Shown: positions 44,742 to 54,057 of the stretch, piece by piece
Layout: each line of letters starts with the position of its first letter
How positions within the stretch are numbered: the first letter of the stretch is position 1
Assembly: GCA_022984795.1 (NCBI GenBank)
Contig: JALIHJ010000036.1
Coordinates: forward strand, 186,001 to 250,000
Direction of reading: 5' to 3'
DNA: 64,000 nucleotides
DNA from: Fabrea salina
Lineage: Eukaryota; Ciliophora; Heterotrichea; Heterotrichida; Fabreidae
Program-made: the position numbers and the translations under genes
Notes under the pieces: model-generated
The model's database searches: none
What the model saw: the letters and a program-made list of their open reading frames with translations, nothing else
Told to the model about the DNA's origin: nothing

Positions 44742-46247
44742 ATGGCGCTGAGAGCTGGCGTAAGACCTCTAGTCAAGGGACTAGTCAGAAGAAACAGCAT
44801 CTTAACTTCAACAACCAACCCTGGTGCATACGTTCTGGACCCCAGTTCAGATGTGTCCCAATTTTCTAAGGCACAACTCGTAAACCACGGAGAGCTGGAA
44901 GACGGAGTGATCCCAGAAGCCCTTAAGTACACCCGTCCTTTCCACCTCACTACACTCAACAACGGACTTAAGGTTGCTTGCGAACCTTCCAACTCCCAGT
45001 TGGCCCACTTGTCACTTGTCGTTAAAGCCGGTGTAAGGAACGAGCAGTTCGAATACTCGGGTATAAACCACTTTACCAAAAAACTAAGGTGGAGAGGAAC
45101 TGAAAACCGTTCTAAAATCCAGCTTGCTGGCGACCTCGAAAACATTGGAGCTTGGCTGCACACCTCACCTGGACGCGAGACCACAACCATCCACCTCACT
45201 GTTCTCAAGGAGCATCTTTCTAAGGGAGTCGAAATCCTTGCAGACGTTGCTTTGTGTGGCAAGTTCAACAAAAACGCAGTTGAAGAACAAAGAGAAGATT
45301 CCTTGTCCCAACTCAGAGACACTTCTGACCACCAAAAGTTCATTCTCGAAAACTCCCACTACACTGCTTTCAGGGACCACATGTTTGGCCAACCTATCCG
45401 TGGCAACCACAAGTCCATCAACAACATCAGTTCTGAGTCCATCAAAGAATTCGTAGACACTCACTACGTAGGTTCCCGCATGAGTTTGGTTGGAGTTGGT
45501 GGTGTTGACCCCAGTGTGCTGTCTGACTTAGCTGAGAAGCACTTTGGAAAAGTACCCAAAAACGCAGGTGAGGTCAGTGGCGAAGAAACTCCAGTTTTCA
45601 CTCCGTCAACTATCCAAATAAGAGACGACGACGTAGACATGACTCACTGTGGAATTTTCTACTTAGCTCCAGGCTGGAACCACGAAGACTACTTTGCTTT
45701 CCAACTGCTCCAAAGAATCATGGGAGACTACAAACCCGAAAGGGACTCTAAAATCAACCACCCTCACTTGCAGTACAACAACCTCCACAAGTGGTTGGGA
45801 GAAATGGAAGACTTCGGAGGCCACAACTCTTACTACTGCTCTTACTCCGACGTAGGACTTTTCGGACACTACGCAGCTTCACTTGACATGTCAGCATACT
45901 TAGTGCCCCACTCACTTTTGAAAGCCACAAGGAAAGTCACTGGACTTGTGATGGAGTCTGAAATGTACCGTGCACGCAACAAGTACTACAACCAACTGCT
46001 GTCTCCCCAAAGCCTCGGAGACTTGGCTAACGAAATCGGACACCAACTTACTTTTGCCAACAGAAGAATTCCCAGGTCTGAGGTTGCCAAACGAATTTCT
46101 TGCCTCGATAATCGCCACCTCGAAAAAACTTATGCTAAGTGGCTTTGGGACACCGAACTTGCTATAACCTTCTACGGCCCCATCTTCACCCAGATCAGAA
46201 TGTACGAAATCTGGCGCGGCTACACCAACGACAGTAACCAGATATAA
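44742..46247 (+). CDS. complex III core protein / MPP-beta-like, zinc site lost
   Basis: 501 residues with a basic presequence (MALRAGVRPLVKGLVRRNS). M16-family blocks are TTLNNGLKVACEPS, GINHFTKKLRWRGTENRS and AVEEQREDSLSQL, with NHKSINNISSESIKEFV later. In active MPP-beta the zinc motif is HFLEH; here it is HFTKK, so the second His and the catalytic Glu are missing and peptidase activity is unlikely. This fits a structural core subunit (UQCRC1-like) of the cytochrome bc1 complex. The next gene, 19 bp downstream, is also mitochondrial-looking. Confidence 0.88.
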   Translation: MALRAGVRPLVKGLVRRNSILTSTTNPGAYVLDPSSDVSQFSKAQLVNHGELEDGVIPEALKYTRPFHLTTLNNGLKVACEPSNSQLAHLSLVVKAGVRNEQFEYSGINHFTKKLRWRGTENRSKIQLAGDLENIGAWLHTSPGRETTTIHLTVLKEHLSKGVEILADVALCGKFNKNAVEEQREDSLSQLRDTSDHQKFILENSHYTAFRDHMFGQPIRGNHKSINNISSESIKEFVDTHYVGSRMSLVGVGGVDPSVLSDLAEKHFGKVPKNAGEVSGEETPVFTPSTIQIRDDDVDMTHCGIFYLAPGWNHEDYFAFQLLQRIMGDYKPERDSKINHPHLQYNNLHKWLGEMEDFGGHNSYYCSYSDVGLFGHYAASLDMSAYLVPHSLLKATRKVTGLVMESEMYRARNKYYNQLLSPQSLGDLANEIGHQLTFANRRIPRSEVAKRISCLDNRHLEKTYAKWLWDTELAITFYGPIFTQIRMYEIWRGYTNDSNQI

Positions 46248-46266
46248 GTAATGGGACTTAATAAAG

Positions 46267-47055
46267 ATGTTTCGAAGCTTAAAAAGGTACTTTGGAGCCC
46301 TTTCGCCCCAGCTCGGAAGTGACAAAGGCCGCTTGACTGTAGTTATGGACTTGGACGAAACTTTGTGCCACGTTTTTGCTCCAGACGACGTTACTGGCTA
46401 TAACTTCAAACCTGACATCCAAGAAGACTTTTTCATCAAGTTCCCCGAGAAACGCAGTTCTCTTTTTATCTATAAACGGCCTCACTTGGACGAGTTCCTT
46501 GACTACTTGGGAGCTAACTTCGAACCTGTAGTTTGGGGAACAGGGATCAAGGAGTACGTTGACAGAGTAGTGGATGCAATCGACCCCAAAGGAATTTTTA
46601 GACATAGACTCTACCAAGACCAGTGCTCTTACGAAAGAGCCCAGGGATACCCCCAGTTTGAGTTCCTAAAAGACATTTCAATAATTCCTAGAGACCAGGG
46701 CAGAATCGTAGTTATTGACGACGACTGGCAAGGCATGTATAAGCAAGTTGACAACTTCCTTTACATAGAAAAGTACGAAGCCTGGTACGAAGACGACTGG
46801 CTCAAAAACGACATCCCTCGGTTCTTGAACGACTTAAAAGACTTGCCAGACGTAAGGCCTTACCTAAGAGCTCGGTTTATGTTGAAGTACGCTTGGGCTG
46901 AAGACCAACAACTCTACAAACTTTCCTCTGAAGATCACTTGATGGCCGAGTTTCTGTCCCGCCACGACCACACCGAGTACGACAAGATCAGAGAAAAGTA
47001 CGACCAACTCTTCAAAATCCAGTCTCCCTTTATACCTGAACATAAGCTTTGGTAA
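46267..47055 (+). CDS. TIM50/CTD-phosphatase-like HAD protein
   Basis: 262 residues. An FCP1/NIF-type HAD domain spans about 22-180: motif I VVMDLDETLCHVF (nucleophile Asp retained), YKRPHLDEFLDYLG, VVWGTGIKEYVDRVVDAIDP and the motif IV-like VVIDDDWQGMY. The N-terminus (MFRSLKRYFGALS) is basic-amphipathic as in mitochondrial presequences but there is no clear TM helix, which TIM50 would have. TIM50-like import receptor or a soluble SCP-type phosphatase are both possible. Same strand as the complex III core gene. Confidence 0.82.
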   Translation: MFRSLKRYFGALSPQLGSDKGRLTVVMDLDETLCHVFAPDDVTGYNFKPDIQEDFFIKFPEKRSSLFIYKRPHLDEFLDYLGANFEPVVWGTGIKEYVDRVVDAIDPKGIFRHRLYQDQCSYERAQGYPQFEFLKDISIIPRDQGRIVVIDDDWQGMYKQVDNFLYIEKYEAWYEDDWLKNDIPRFLNDLKDLPDVRPYLRARFMLKYAWAEDQQLYKLSSEDHLMAEFLSRHDHTEYDKIREKYDQLFKIQSPFIPEHKLW

Positions 47056-47059
47056 TTTA

Positions 47060-48562
47060 CTAAAACTTCCGCCTCCTTCTTTTTCTTCTTTCTTGGAGTT
47101 CTTCAAGGGACATTTGGTCTATTTTCTCCTGGATAAGTTTTGTGCACTGCATCATGTTGAAAAGGGCTTCTTCTGAGTCTGTGAAAACTCCCATTTCGTA
47201 CTTCTTTGCCAACCACAAGTAAAGTTCCAGCACAAAGTAAGTAGACTCCAGTCTTTCCAAAGAAAGGTTGCTACTTAACTCTTCGTGCTTCAACTTAACT
47301 TCTCCGTACCTCATTAACTCGTTTGCAAAGCTCTTCAGGGAAGCCATGCACTGAGGAATCCCTAGTCTCACTGGTGCGTGGGCAAAGGTGTAAGCGTCTA
47401 TTAAAGGCAGTCTGAACTTTTTCAAGTGGTCTGATATAAAACAAGCTTCTTCAATGTTTTGCAAAAAGTACTTGCCTTCAACCGAAGCTAAGTAAGCAAA
47501 CTCCCGCAGTATTTGGGAGTAAGTTTTGTTTCCAGCTTGTTCAATGTAGTCGTTTGCAAAGGTACTAATTTGTTCAAAAGACGGGAAAATTGCACCTTTC
47601 GGAATTTGGAATGTTTCAGGCTGCTCCAGGGCTTTTTTAATCAGGTTAACTTCGTGTTCACTGCAAGCAGTAACCTTTCCAGGTGTTTTGTACCTGCCTG
47701 CTCTTCCTGCAATTTGGCGAATCTCTTGAGGAAATAGTTCCCTCACTGCTCTTCCGTCGTGCTTTTCTAGTTCAAAAAATATTATTCGGTTTATGTTGAA
47801 GTTAAGGCCCATTCCCACTGCGTCTGTTGCAACTAAGTAGCAGGAGTCCTCCCGCTCGTTGAACTTACGGGCTTGCTCCCTTCTAGTTTCAGGAGGCAAG
47901 TTTCCGTAGATTATGGAACAAGACCCTTTGCAGTGCTTTTCTAAGTACCTCTTAAGCAAGTGGCAAGTTTTTCTTGAAAAAGCTACTATACAGTCTCCAG
48001 CTTTCAGTTCACTCAAAGAGTTAATGGGCTCTTCTACTTGCAACTTACTTAGTCTTTTGTAAGTTTGAAAACTAACCTTTTCGCAGGTGTCTTTTGAAAT
48101 CTTACTTACTAAGGACTTAGCTCTGTCGTCTCCTGTAAGGTGCAGTTCGTCAGCACAGAGTCCCAGGAAAGCATTTGTCCAAGAAGAACCCCTTTCTTTG
48201 TCCGCTATCATTTGGATTTCGTCTATAATTGCACAATCGTACTTAGATTCTAAGTCAGCTGTTTCTATAGTGCAAGCTGTGTGTTTTGCTCCTGGAATCT
48301 TAATTGACTCCTGTCCTGTCACCAAAGAACAAGGCACTCCTGCTGCATTTAGCTTCTCAAACACTTCTCCAGCCAAAAGTCTCAAAGGCCCGCAGTACAC
48401 TCCCGACTTGGCTTTTTTTAGTTTTTCCATCGCTTCGAAAGTTTTACCTGAGTTGGTGGGACCCATGTGGTAGTAAATCTTTCTGGAGTTCAACCTTGCC
48501 AAAGGCCACCACTCGTGAGGCTTCCTCAAGTCTGCCAAACCTTTAAGTGAACTCCTAGACAT
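47060..48562 (-). CDS. SUPV3L1: mitochondrial RNA helicase SUV3
   Basis: 500 residues from ATG 48562 (MSRSSLKGLADLRKPHEWW). An upstream in-frame ATG would overlap the preceding gene. SUV3 motifs are Walker A YYHMGPTNSGKTFEAM, the DEIQ box (CAIIDEIQMIAD), TGDD, ATDAVGMGLN and QIAGRAGRY. The C-terminal SUV3 helical domain follows. SUV3 unwinds RNA for the mitochondrial degradosome. It ends in a basic stretch (RRKRRRRKF). It is shorter than the human protein (786), mainly in the N- and C-terminal extensions. It starts 4 bp after the YeeE-like gene's stop (TAA-TATA-ATG). Confidence 0.93.
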   Translation of the reverse strand: MSRSSLKGLADLRKPHEWWPLARLNSRKIYYHMGPTNSGKTFEAMEKLKKAKSGVYCGPLRLLAGEVFEKLNAAGVPCSLVTGQESIKIPGAKHTACTIETADLESKYDCAIIDEIQMIADKERGSSWTNAFLGLCADELHLTGDDRAKSLVSKISKDTCEKVSFQTYKRLSKLQVEEPINSLSELKAGDCIVAFSRKTCHLLKRYLEKHCKGSCSIIYGNLPPETRREQARKFNEREDSCYLVATDAVGMGLNFNINRIIFFELEKHDGRAVRELFPQEIRQIAGRAGRYKTPGKVTACSEHEVNLIKKALEQPETFQIPKGAIFPSFEQISTFANDYIEQAGNKTYSQILREFAYLASVEGKYFLQNIEEACFISDHLKKFRLPLIDAYTFAHAPVRLGIPQCMASLKSFANELMRYGEVKLKHEELSSNLSLERLESTYFVLELYLWLAKKYEMGVFTDSEEALFNMMQCTKLIQEKIDQMSLEELQERRKRRRRKF

Positions 48563-48566
48563 TATA

Positions 48567-49667
48567 TTATTTATCTGGGGTAACAGGTGACCCAACTTCC
48601 TTGACTTGGTTTACTTGAGTATTGTTCTGACTTAACTTGTCTAGGTACTTCTGCAGAAAGTGAGCTGCTACTTGCCCTACAGCCAAAAACAGCACAAAAA
48701 TAATTCCATGATCTAGTATAAACAAGTTAACCAAACCAGGTCCTGGACAGAACCCACACAACCCCCAACCTAGCCCGAAGGACACTGCTCCGCCAATGAG
48801 TTTATAGTCAATCTTGTTGTTATTTGGAAGTCCGTAACTATCTGCCAAAAGCGGGCACTGGGTTTTTTTGATCATCAACTGAAAAAAGGGCAAGTTAAAA
48901 GCGATTGCAGACCCCATCACAAACGCTAAAGAAGGGTCCCATCCCTCTCCTATGCTCAGAAAGTTTATTATTTTGGTTCTTCTGCACATCCCAGAAAGGG
49001 TCAGTCCTGCTCCAAACAAAAGACCTGTGCTGAAACTTATGTCTGCGTCGTACCTTTTCCACCCCTTTTCCTTTAAGTGGCAGTAAACTGAAGCACCTAC
49101 ATAGCCTGCAAGAACTAACCCCATCACTACGTGGGCTATGATTCTAAACACGTCGTAGTAGCCATCACCAAAGTCTTCGGAATTGTCAAGAAAAGGTTCG
49201 TGGAACCTAAGGGTAGCTATTCCAAACCCGCAAGCCATAAAGGTGCACACAGCAGCCAGGGACCTAATTGAAAGACGAGCTAGTCCGCAAACTCCGTGTC
49301 CACTAGTGCAGCCGTTACCTAATTTAGTGCCAAGTCCTACTAAAAAGGACCCTATTATCCATCCACCAATGTTCAACCCAGAAATGCCTGCTTCATTAGG
49401 GTCGAAAATGTAGTACTGGTAGTCACCGAAGTCAATGTACTCCCCCACTACCAGGTACAGGAAGTATGCCATGCTTAGGAGTCCAGACAGAAAAGAGTAC
49501 TTCCAAAGCAACCCTAAACTGGTTTTGAGGTTGATTAGAGTAAAAAACATTCCACTAAGTCCTGTTATTCTGCCTGTTATATAAAGGTTCAAACTCGACG
49601 AAAAGGAGATAAGAGCTCCTCCGAGTATTGCCATTCCGATGTCTTCGCCTTCCCAGTAAACACTCAT
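48567..49667 (-). CDS. YeeE/YedE-family sulfur-compound transporter
   Basis: 366 residues, about nine to ten TM helices in two homologous halves. Each half carries the family signature: GLGTKLGNGCTSGHGVCG near 111 and GLGWGLCGFCPGPGLV near 305, with GMCRR between. The conserved cysteines relay thiosulfate in bacterial YeeE. The family is mainly bacterial but also occurs in fungi and ciliates, so an old transfer is possible; composition matches neighbouring genes. Location (plasma membrane or organelle) is unknown. Confidence 0.9.
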   Translation of the reverse strand: MSVYWEGEDIGMAILGGALISFSSSLNLYITGRITGLSGMFFTLINLKTSLGLLWKYSFLSGLLSMAYFLYLVVGEYIDFGDYQYYIFDPNEAGISGLNIGGWIIGSFLVGLGTKLGNGCTSGHGVCGLARLSIRSLAAVCTFMACGFGIATLRFHEPFLDNSEDFGDGYYDVFRIIAHVVMGLVLAGYVGASVYCHLKEKGWKRYDADISFSTGLLFGAGLTLSGMCRRTKIINFLSIGEGWDPSLAFVMGSAIAFNLPFFQLMIKKTQCPLLADSYGLPNNNKIDYKLIGGAVSFGLGWGLCGFCPGPGLVNLFILDHGIIFVLFLAVGQVAAHFLQKYLDKLSQNNTQVNQVKEVGSPVTPDK

Positions 49668-49735
49668 TATAACTAACTAAAAATGAAAAAAACTTGAGTT
49701 CCGTAGATCACTGTCTTAAAACAGTTTAGTTATAA

Positions 49736-50086
49736 ATGGAACCAAACAAAGACTGGGATATTGACTACGAGTCTTTGTCAAAGTACTTCGGAAGTAAAAA
49801 AATACTCACCCAAGAAACATACCAGGAATCATCCAGTGCCTTGATGCCTTTAGACGGGCTGCAAGAAAGCGAACTTGAAATTTTCCAGTACTACGGAAAC
49901 ATGAAACAGGAAGAATCCCTGCCCAAAAACAACCCCAGTCAACGAGACAAAGAAGAGTACAAAGCTAAAAAAGCCCTTCTTTCCCCCAAAGACAACTTAA
50001 CTGTGAAAATCCAAGCCAGAAAAAGAAGCAGAAGCAGAAACCCTTTAGATAAGTTAAAGAAAAGATTAAACAAACCAAGTAAGTAA
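49736..50086 (+). CDS. unknown small protein with basic tail
   Basis: 116 residues. An acidic, aromatic N-terminal half (DWDIDYESLSKYFG, ESELEIFQYYG) is followed by a strongly basic C-terminus (IQARKRSRSRNP, LKKRLNKPSK) that looks like a nuclear localisation or nucleic-acid-binding tail. No family recognised. It lies 68 bp from the divergent transporter start and 21 bp before the receptor gene. Confidence 0.55.
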   Translation: MEPNKDWDIDYESLSKYFGSKKILTQETYQESSSALMPLDGLQESELEIFQYYGNMKQEESLPKNNPSQRDKEEYKAKKALLSPKDNLTVKIQARKRSRSRNPLDKLKKRLNKPSK

Positions 50087-50107
50087 CTCATATTTTATTG
50101 CTTAAAT

Positions 50108-52786
50108 ATGCCTTCGTTCAAAAGACCCGGAGTCGGAAAAAAGCTGCAGTACTCTATTATGATTCCCATGGTTTTAGCTATCTTAGTTTGCTCCTTGATC
50201 ACTATTTTGCTGCTATACGCTGACTACGAAAGGTGGGTCGACCAAACAGAAGATTACATCACCCAAAGCGAAGTTTCCCACTTGTCAAGGGTCTCTGCTG
50301 CAAGGGGCAAAAAGTTCAGCACACTTTTAAACGACGTAAGGGACACTTAGGGATACAACTACCTGAATTTGCTAGACAACCTCATGGAAGACCCTGAAGT
50401 TTCAGTTAACTTGAACCTGAACAACCAATGCGGGGGAAGCACTTACCGAACTAGAACTTTTAAGTTCTTCAGTGAACTGATCCAGAAAACCAACAAAGAA
50501 ACTTTTGCTATTATAGGCTTCCAGGATAGCACTGGAGACGTAACTTCGCCCTACGAAGGAAACTCCTGCAGCTTTAACATATCTGAAACTCTCAAATACC
50601 AAAACTATGACTACATCTTTTACCAAGAAAGTAACTACTTCACCTTAGTAAAGAACAACGCCAAGAAGCTGTCTATCTTCATGAATCAAAGCGTAGTTAA
50701 AGACCTGATGGAAGAGTTCGATCACTACCACTACTTTGTTTTCGATGATAACTACTTGTACACAATTGCGAAGGACAAGGACGTAAGCATGGTCCAGAGC
50801 GACAACTCACTTAAAAGCCTTCCAGAAGTGATATTTGCTGTCCAAGAAAACGAAGAAATGAACTACATACTAAACAGCCACCTATCCTCAAACTACAACC
50901 CCAGCCAGAAACTAGAAGGCAGAAACTCAGTTTTCTACAAGTACTTGACTAAAGTTTACTCAGACGAGTCCTCAAAAACAACCAACTTGACTTCAGGAGT
51001 GCTTGTGAACGAAAAGAACGTACTGAACGACTGGTACGGAATGCTGGACGAGATCCTTGGAATAATAATTGTGCTGCTTGTTATTTCAGCGTTATTGCTT
51101 TTGCTGGCGTTGTTTGCTGCTTGGATGATAGCTGTGTACGTGAAGAGGACAGTAACTAACCCCATTTCAAAGATCACTCAGTACCTCAACAGGGAAAAAG
51201 AACTCTCCTACATAGACAGGAAATACAACAAAGAAATCAACGACATTCTTAGACTGCTGCGACTTCTAGAAACAGCTGAAAAGTTCGTTGAACCCAACTT
51301 CTTACTGAACCCTGACCCCGAAGTGAGGTTCCAGAACCTAGAAGAAGCTGACTTTTTCTTCAAAGAAATCTACAACAGCCGGGGCCAGTCCATCGTCAAA
51401 AACCTAAAAGGAAACATCCACTTCATGAACCAAGACTACGACAAAGCTGTCAAGGAGTACGAAGACGCACTTGCAGCTATTGAGGCACTGAAAGAAGAAG
51501 TAGAAGACCAAGAAACCAAAGAAAACGAGTTGTCTCAGGACGAAAAAGCAAAGCTCAGACAAAACACCACCCGGTCAATTGGTGACTGGTCCAAAGAAAA
51601 AGAGTTCTTGGACGAAACCATTGCAGACAGACTCCAGCAACTAGCAAAAGCAATGCAAGCAAACCTGGACTCCTACGGAAGCTTCAACATAGAAAGCAGA
51701 GTCAAAACTCTAAATGCCATCAAGGAACACCAAATCAGGGCACTGCAGTACTACCTCACTCGGAGAAGAGAACTGCCCAAAGCCCTCAACTTGATGATAG
51801 ACCTCGTCTACACTTTCCAGCAAAGACAGTACTACCACCCTGCAAAAATCATCATTGAAGTAGTGACCCAAACTCTGAGCCAAGTTCCTTCAGGCCAAGA
51901 CTGGATTATAGACATTGACATTTCCCAGCTGAGCCAAGCTGGAATTGAAATTAGAGACGAAGCCCACAGTGAAAACCACCACTTCAGTGTCAACATAACT
52001 TTTGAAAAAGAAGTCCTCAGACAGAAACTACTTTACCGAAAAGGAATGCTGTACAAAGAACAAAGACTTTACAAAGAAGCTGCTAATTCTTTTGTAGACG
52101 CAATTGAAAACGTTGCATACTTCGACACTGACATCACCAAGACCTGTGTGAGCGAACTCTACGAAATGATGAGAAAGTTCAACAAGCTAAACGACAGCAG
52201 ACTTACTTCGTTGATTAAACACGAAGACTACCTCAACAAGCTCCAAAAACCGTCAATCACTTTTGTCCTTGCTTTCCGACTTGAAGTTGAAGACTCAATC
52301 ACCAGAGCCATCGCTAAAGAAATTGTGGACTTCGTTGGCAGCCACATAAACAACAAAAGTGTTAAGTTCGGTGCTTTGACCAGTCTTTACAACCAAAAAC
52401 TGTTGTTGGAAACTTGCGAAAGAGTCAATCCCTCCCAGGACCTAAGAAGAATGATAGACTACGTTTCAGTCCAGGATTTCCATTCCAACTCAAACCACGT
52501 TTATGACACCATACTTCAAGCCATGAAACTAATCAAAGAACCTGAAGGAGCTTCTATGGTTGTGTTTTATGACGCTGGGGACGAAATTTCAGCTGCTAAA
52601 GTAGACGACTTGGATATCATTTTTGAAAACGGAGTGAGTTTAATACACATTCCAATCTCCAAGTTCACTCACGCAGAGTTCGAAGAAAAACTCCGTCAAA
52701 GAAAAGCCACTATACTTGCTCCTTCAGTTGAGTACGAACTCAGTTCTGTGCTCTCTGACTTAAAAAAAGAACTCCAACTTAACTAA
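50108..52786 (+). CDS. HAMP-type membrane receptor with helical-repeat and vWA-like tail
   Basis: Two exons around a 15-nt intron (50336-50350) give 887 residues. TM1 (MIPMVLAILVCSLITILLLY) is followed by an extracellular domain of about 250 residues, of Cache-like size. TM2 (IIVLLVISALLLLLALFAAW) leads into a HAMP-like segment (VKRTVTNPISKITQYLNREK). The cytosolic part has TPR-like helices (GNIHFMNQDYDKAVKEYEDA, KGMLYKEQRLYKEAANSF) and a C-terminal alpha/beta domain (SITFVLAFRLEVEDSI, MVVFYDAGDEISAAK, VSLIHIPISKF) resembling a von Willebrand A fold with an altered MIDAS. No kinase or cyclase domain is present, so the output mode is unknown. Confidence 0.82.
50336..50350 (+). other. 15-nt intron in receptor gene
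   Basis: GTAAGGGACACTTAG, phase 0, A at position 10. Splicing joins LLND to GYNYLNLLDNLMED and removes the in-frame TAG. Confidence 0.92.
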
Positions 52787-52802
52787 CTCGTAGAATTAGA
52801 TT

Positions 52803-53513
52803 TTATTCAGTAATGGTGAATCCTGTAGTTTGGGACCCCAAAATGGCTGAGTGAGGGTGTCCTGATCCACAGGTTCCTTCACAAAGTAGAACTTCAACTC
52901 CGTAGTTTCCAGGTTGGTAGACGTTTTCGCCGTTTTGGTCCTGTTCGTCGGTTTTCACTTCAACTCTGATCCCGTACCTTCCGGGTTTGTATCCTTCGTT
53001 AACAAAAGTGCTTCCACTGGGTTCTCCATCAGGGGGCTTGATGTTCACTGCGATTTCGCCAGTGCTTGTGGTGTTGTAAACGGTAAAAAGCATTTCGATG
53101 TTAAACACGGTTCCAATTGCGCCTTTGGTGGGTTCTACTCCAACATGGTCGATGGTGGCATTTCCTCCATTGGTTACAGGACAAACTTTAAGTAGTTCGC
53201 AGAAGTAAATGGGGTCCAAGTCTGCTTTTTTAATGAGGTCGATGAAAGCATCAATGCCTACAAGGTCGCAAAGCAAGTCACAAACGGTTGACTCCACTTG
53301 GTTGCCCAATTTTCCGCAAAGGTCAGAGCAACCTCCTACGACACCGCTGTTGACGATTATGTTAAGGACTTCGTCAATTGCTTGGTCAGTAAAACTTATG
53401 CAGGGCTTGCACAAGTCAAGCTTATCTATTTGAACAGGCTCGTGAATTTTAATTGAAGCCGAAAAGGCCAGGCCTAGTAAGCCAACCAACAAAAATGCTT
53501 TCATTCCTTGCAT
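52803..53513 (-). CDS. secreted saposin-B protein with beta-sandwich tail (countin-like)
   Basis: 236 residues (227-233 if a downstream Met is used). Signal peptide MKAFLLVGLLGLAFSAS. A saposin-B-type six-Cys helical domain spans about 33-112: LCKPCISFTDQAIDEVLN, then GGCSDLC, STVCDLLCDLVG and FCELLKVCP. The C-terminal part (VGVEPTKGAIGTVFNIEMLF, TGEIAVNIKPPDG, PGNYGVEVLLCEG) is a beta-rich, Ig-like domain. The same domain order occurs in countin-like proteins of Dictyostelium. Saposin folds bind lipids. Function here is not known. Confidence 0.78.
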   Translation of the reverse strand: MQGMKAFLLVGLLGLAFSASIKIHEPVQIDKLDLCKPCISFTDQAIDEVLNIIVNSGVVGGCSDLCGKLGNQVESTVCDLLCDLVGIDAFIDLIKKADLDPIYFCELLKVCPVTNGGNATIDHVGVEPTKGAIGTVFNIEMLFTVYNTTSTGEIAVNIKPPDGEPSGSTFVNEGYKPGRYGIRVEVKTDEQDQNGENVYQPGNYGVEVLLCEGTCGSGHPHSAILGSQTTGFTITE

Positions 53514-53753
53514 TTATTTTTATATGCCCCTATTTTTTGGTCCCTATTTGTTCACCAACTTAAATATTTAATTGGAATGGAATTCTTGTGGGTTCTGGGT
53601 GCTAGCCTTCAGAGACTCGATTTAGTGCTAACTAAGTGTCTAGCTTTTCGTGTGTGGGTTTAAGACTTAACTGCACTCAGGGAGCTGAGTTGGTTTTTGG
53701 TTAAGAGAGATGCTTAAATAACTGTAAGTGAAGTTGAAAAAATGGAATAATTA
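53514..53753. other. 240-bp gene-free stretch
   Basis: The longest gene-free interval in the window, between two minus-strand genes. It is A/T-rich with no tRNA-like fold that I can see. A 28-codon open frame (53577-53663, plus) begins MEFLWVLGAS but has no other support. Confidence 0.5.
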
Positions 53754-54020
53754 TTAGAAATGTGAGTATTCATTGACTTCTATTCCAACGTCTGCTTCGT
53801 CGTACTGGGTTACTATTTCCGAGAGTTCTTTAAGGCAGTTTCTTTGGGACTCTTTGTGCACTGATTCTGACCAGCTCTTCAGAGCAGAGTTGTAGAAAGT
53901 AAGTGCAGTGTCTCTAACCTCTTCACAACTTTTCTCCTGGATAGTTAGGTCTCCGTATTTGGCCAGGTCTTTAGTTGCTTTTAGAACTACCTCGCTTCCG
54001 TCAACCTTGATTTTGTTCAT
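53754..54020 (-). CDS. unknown 88-residue protein
   Basis: A compact acidic protein (MNKIKVDGSEVVLKATKDLA to VGIEVNEYSHF), mostly helical after a short beta start, with two Cys. The size suggests a small subunit of a larger complex, but it does not match dynein light chain LC8 or Tctex patterns. Divergent from the SAM gene, 37 bp between start codons. Confidence 0.6.
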   Translation of the reverse strand: MNKIKVDGSEVVLKATKDLAKYGDLTIQEKSCEEVRDTALTFYNSALKSWSESVHKESQRNCLKELSEIVTQYDEADVGIEVNEYSHF

Positions 54021-54057
54021 TTATTATATTCAGAACTCAAAAATATAATCATCATAA

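Noticed and set aside
53577-53663. 28-codon open frame in the 240-bp gap
   Set aside because: Too short to distinguish from chance, with no domain, conservation or splice evidence.
53514-53753. tRNA or small RNA in the largest gap
   Set aside because: No cloverleaf-compatible stems or B-box-like sequence could be found by eye.
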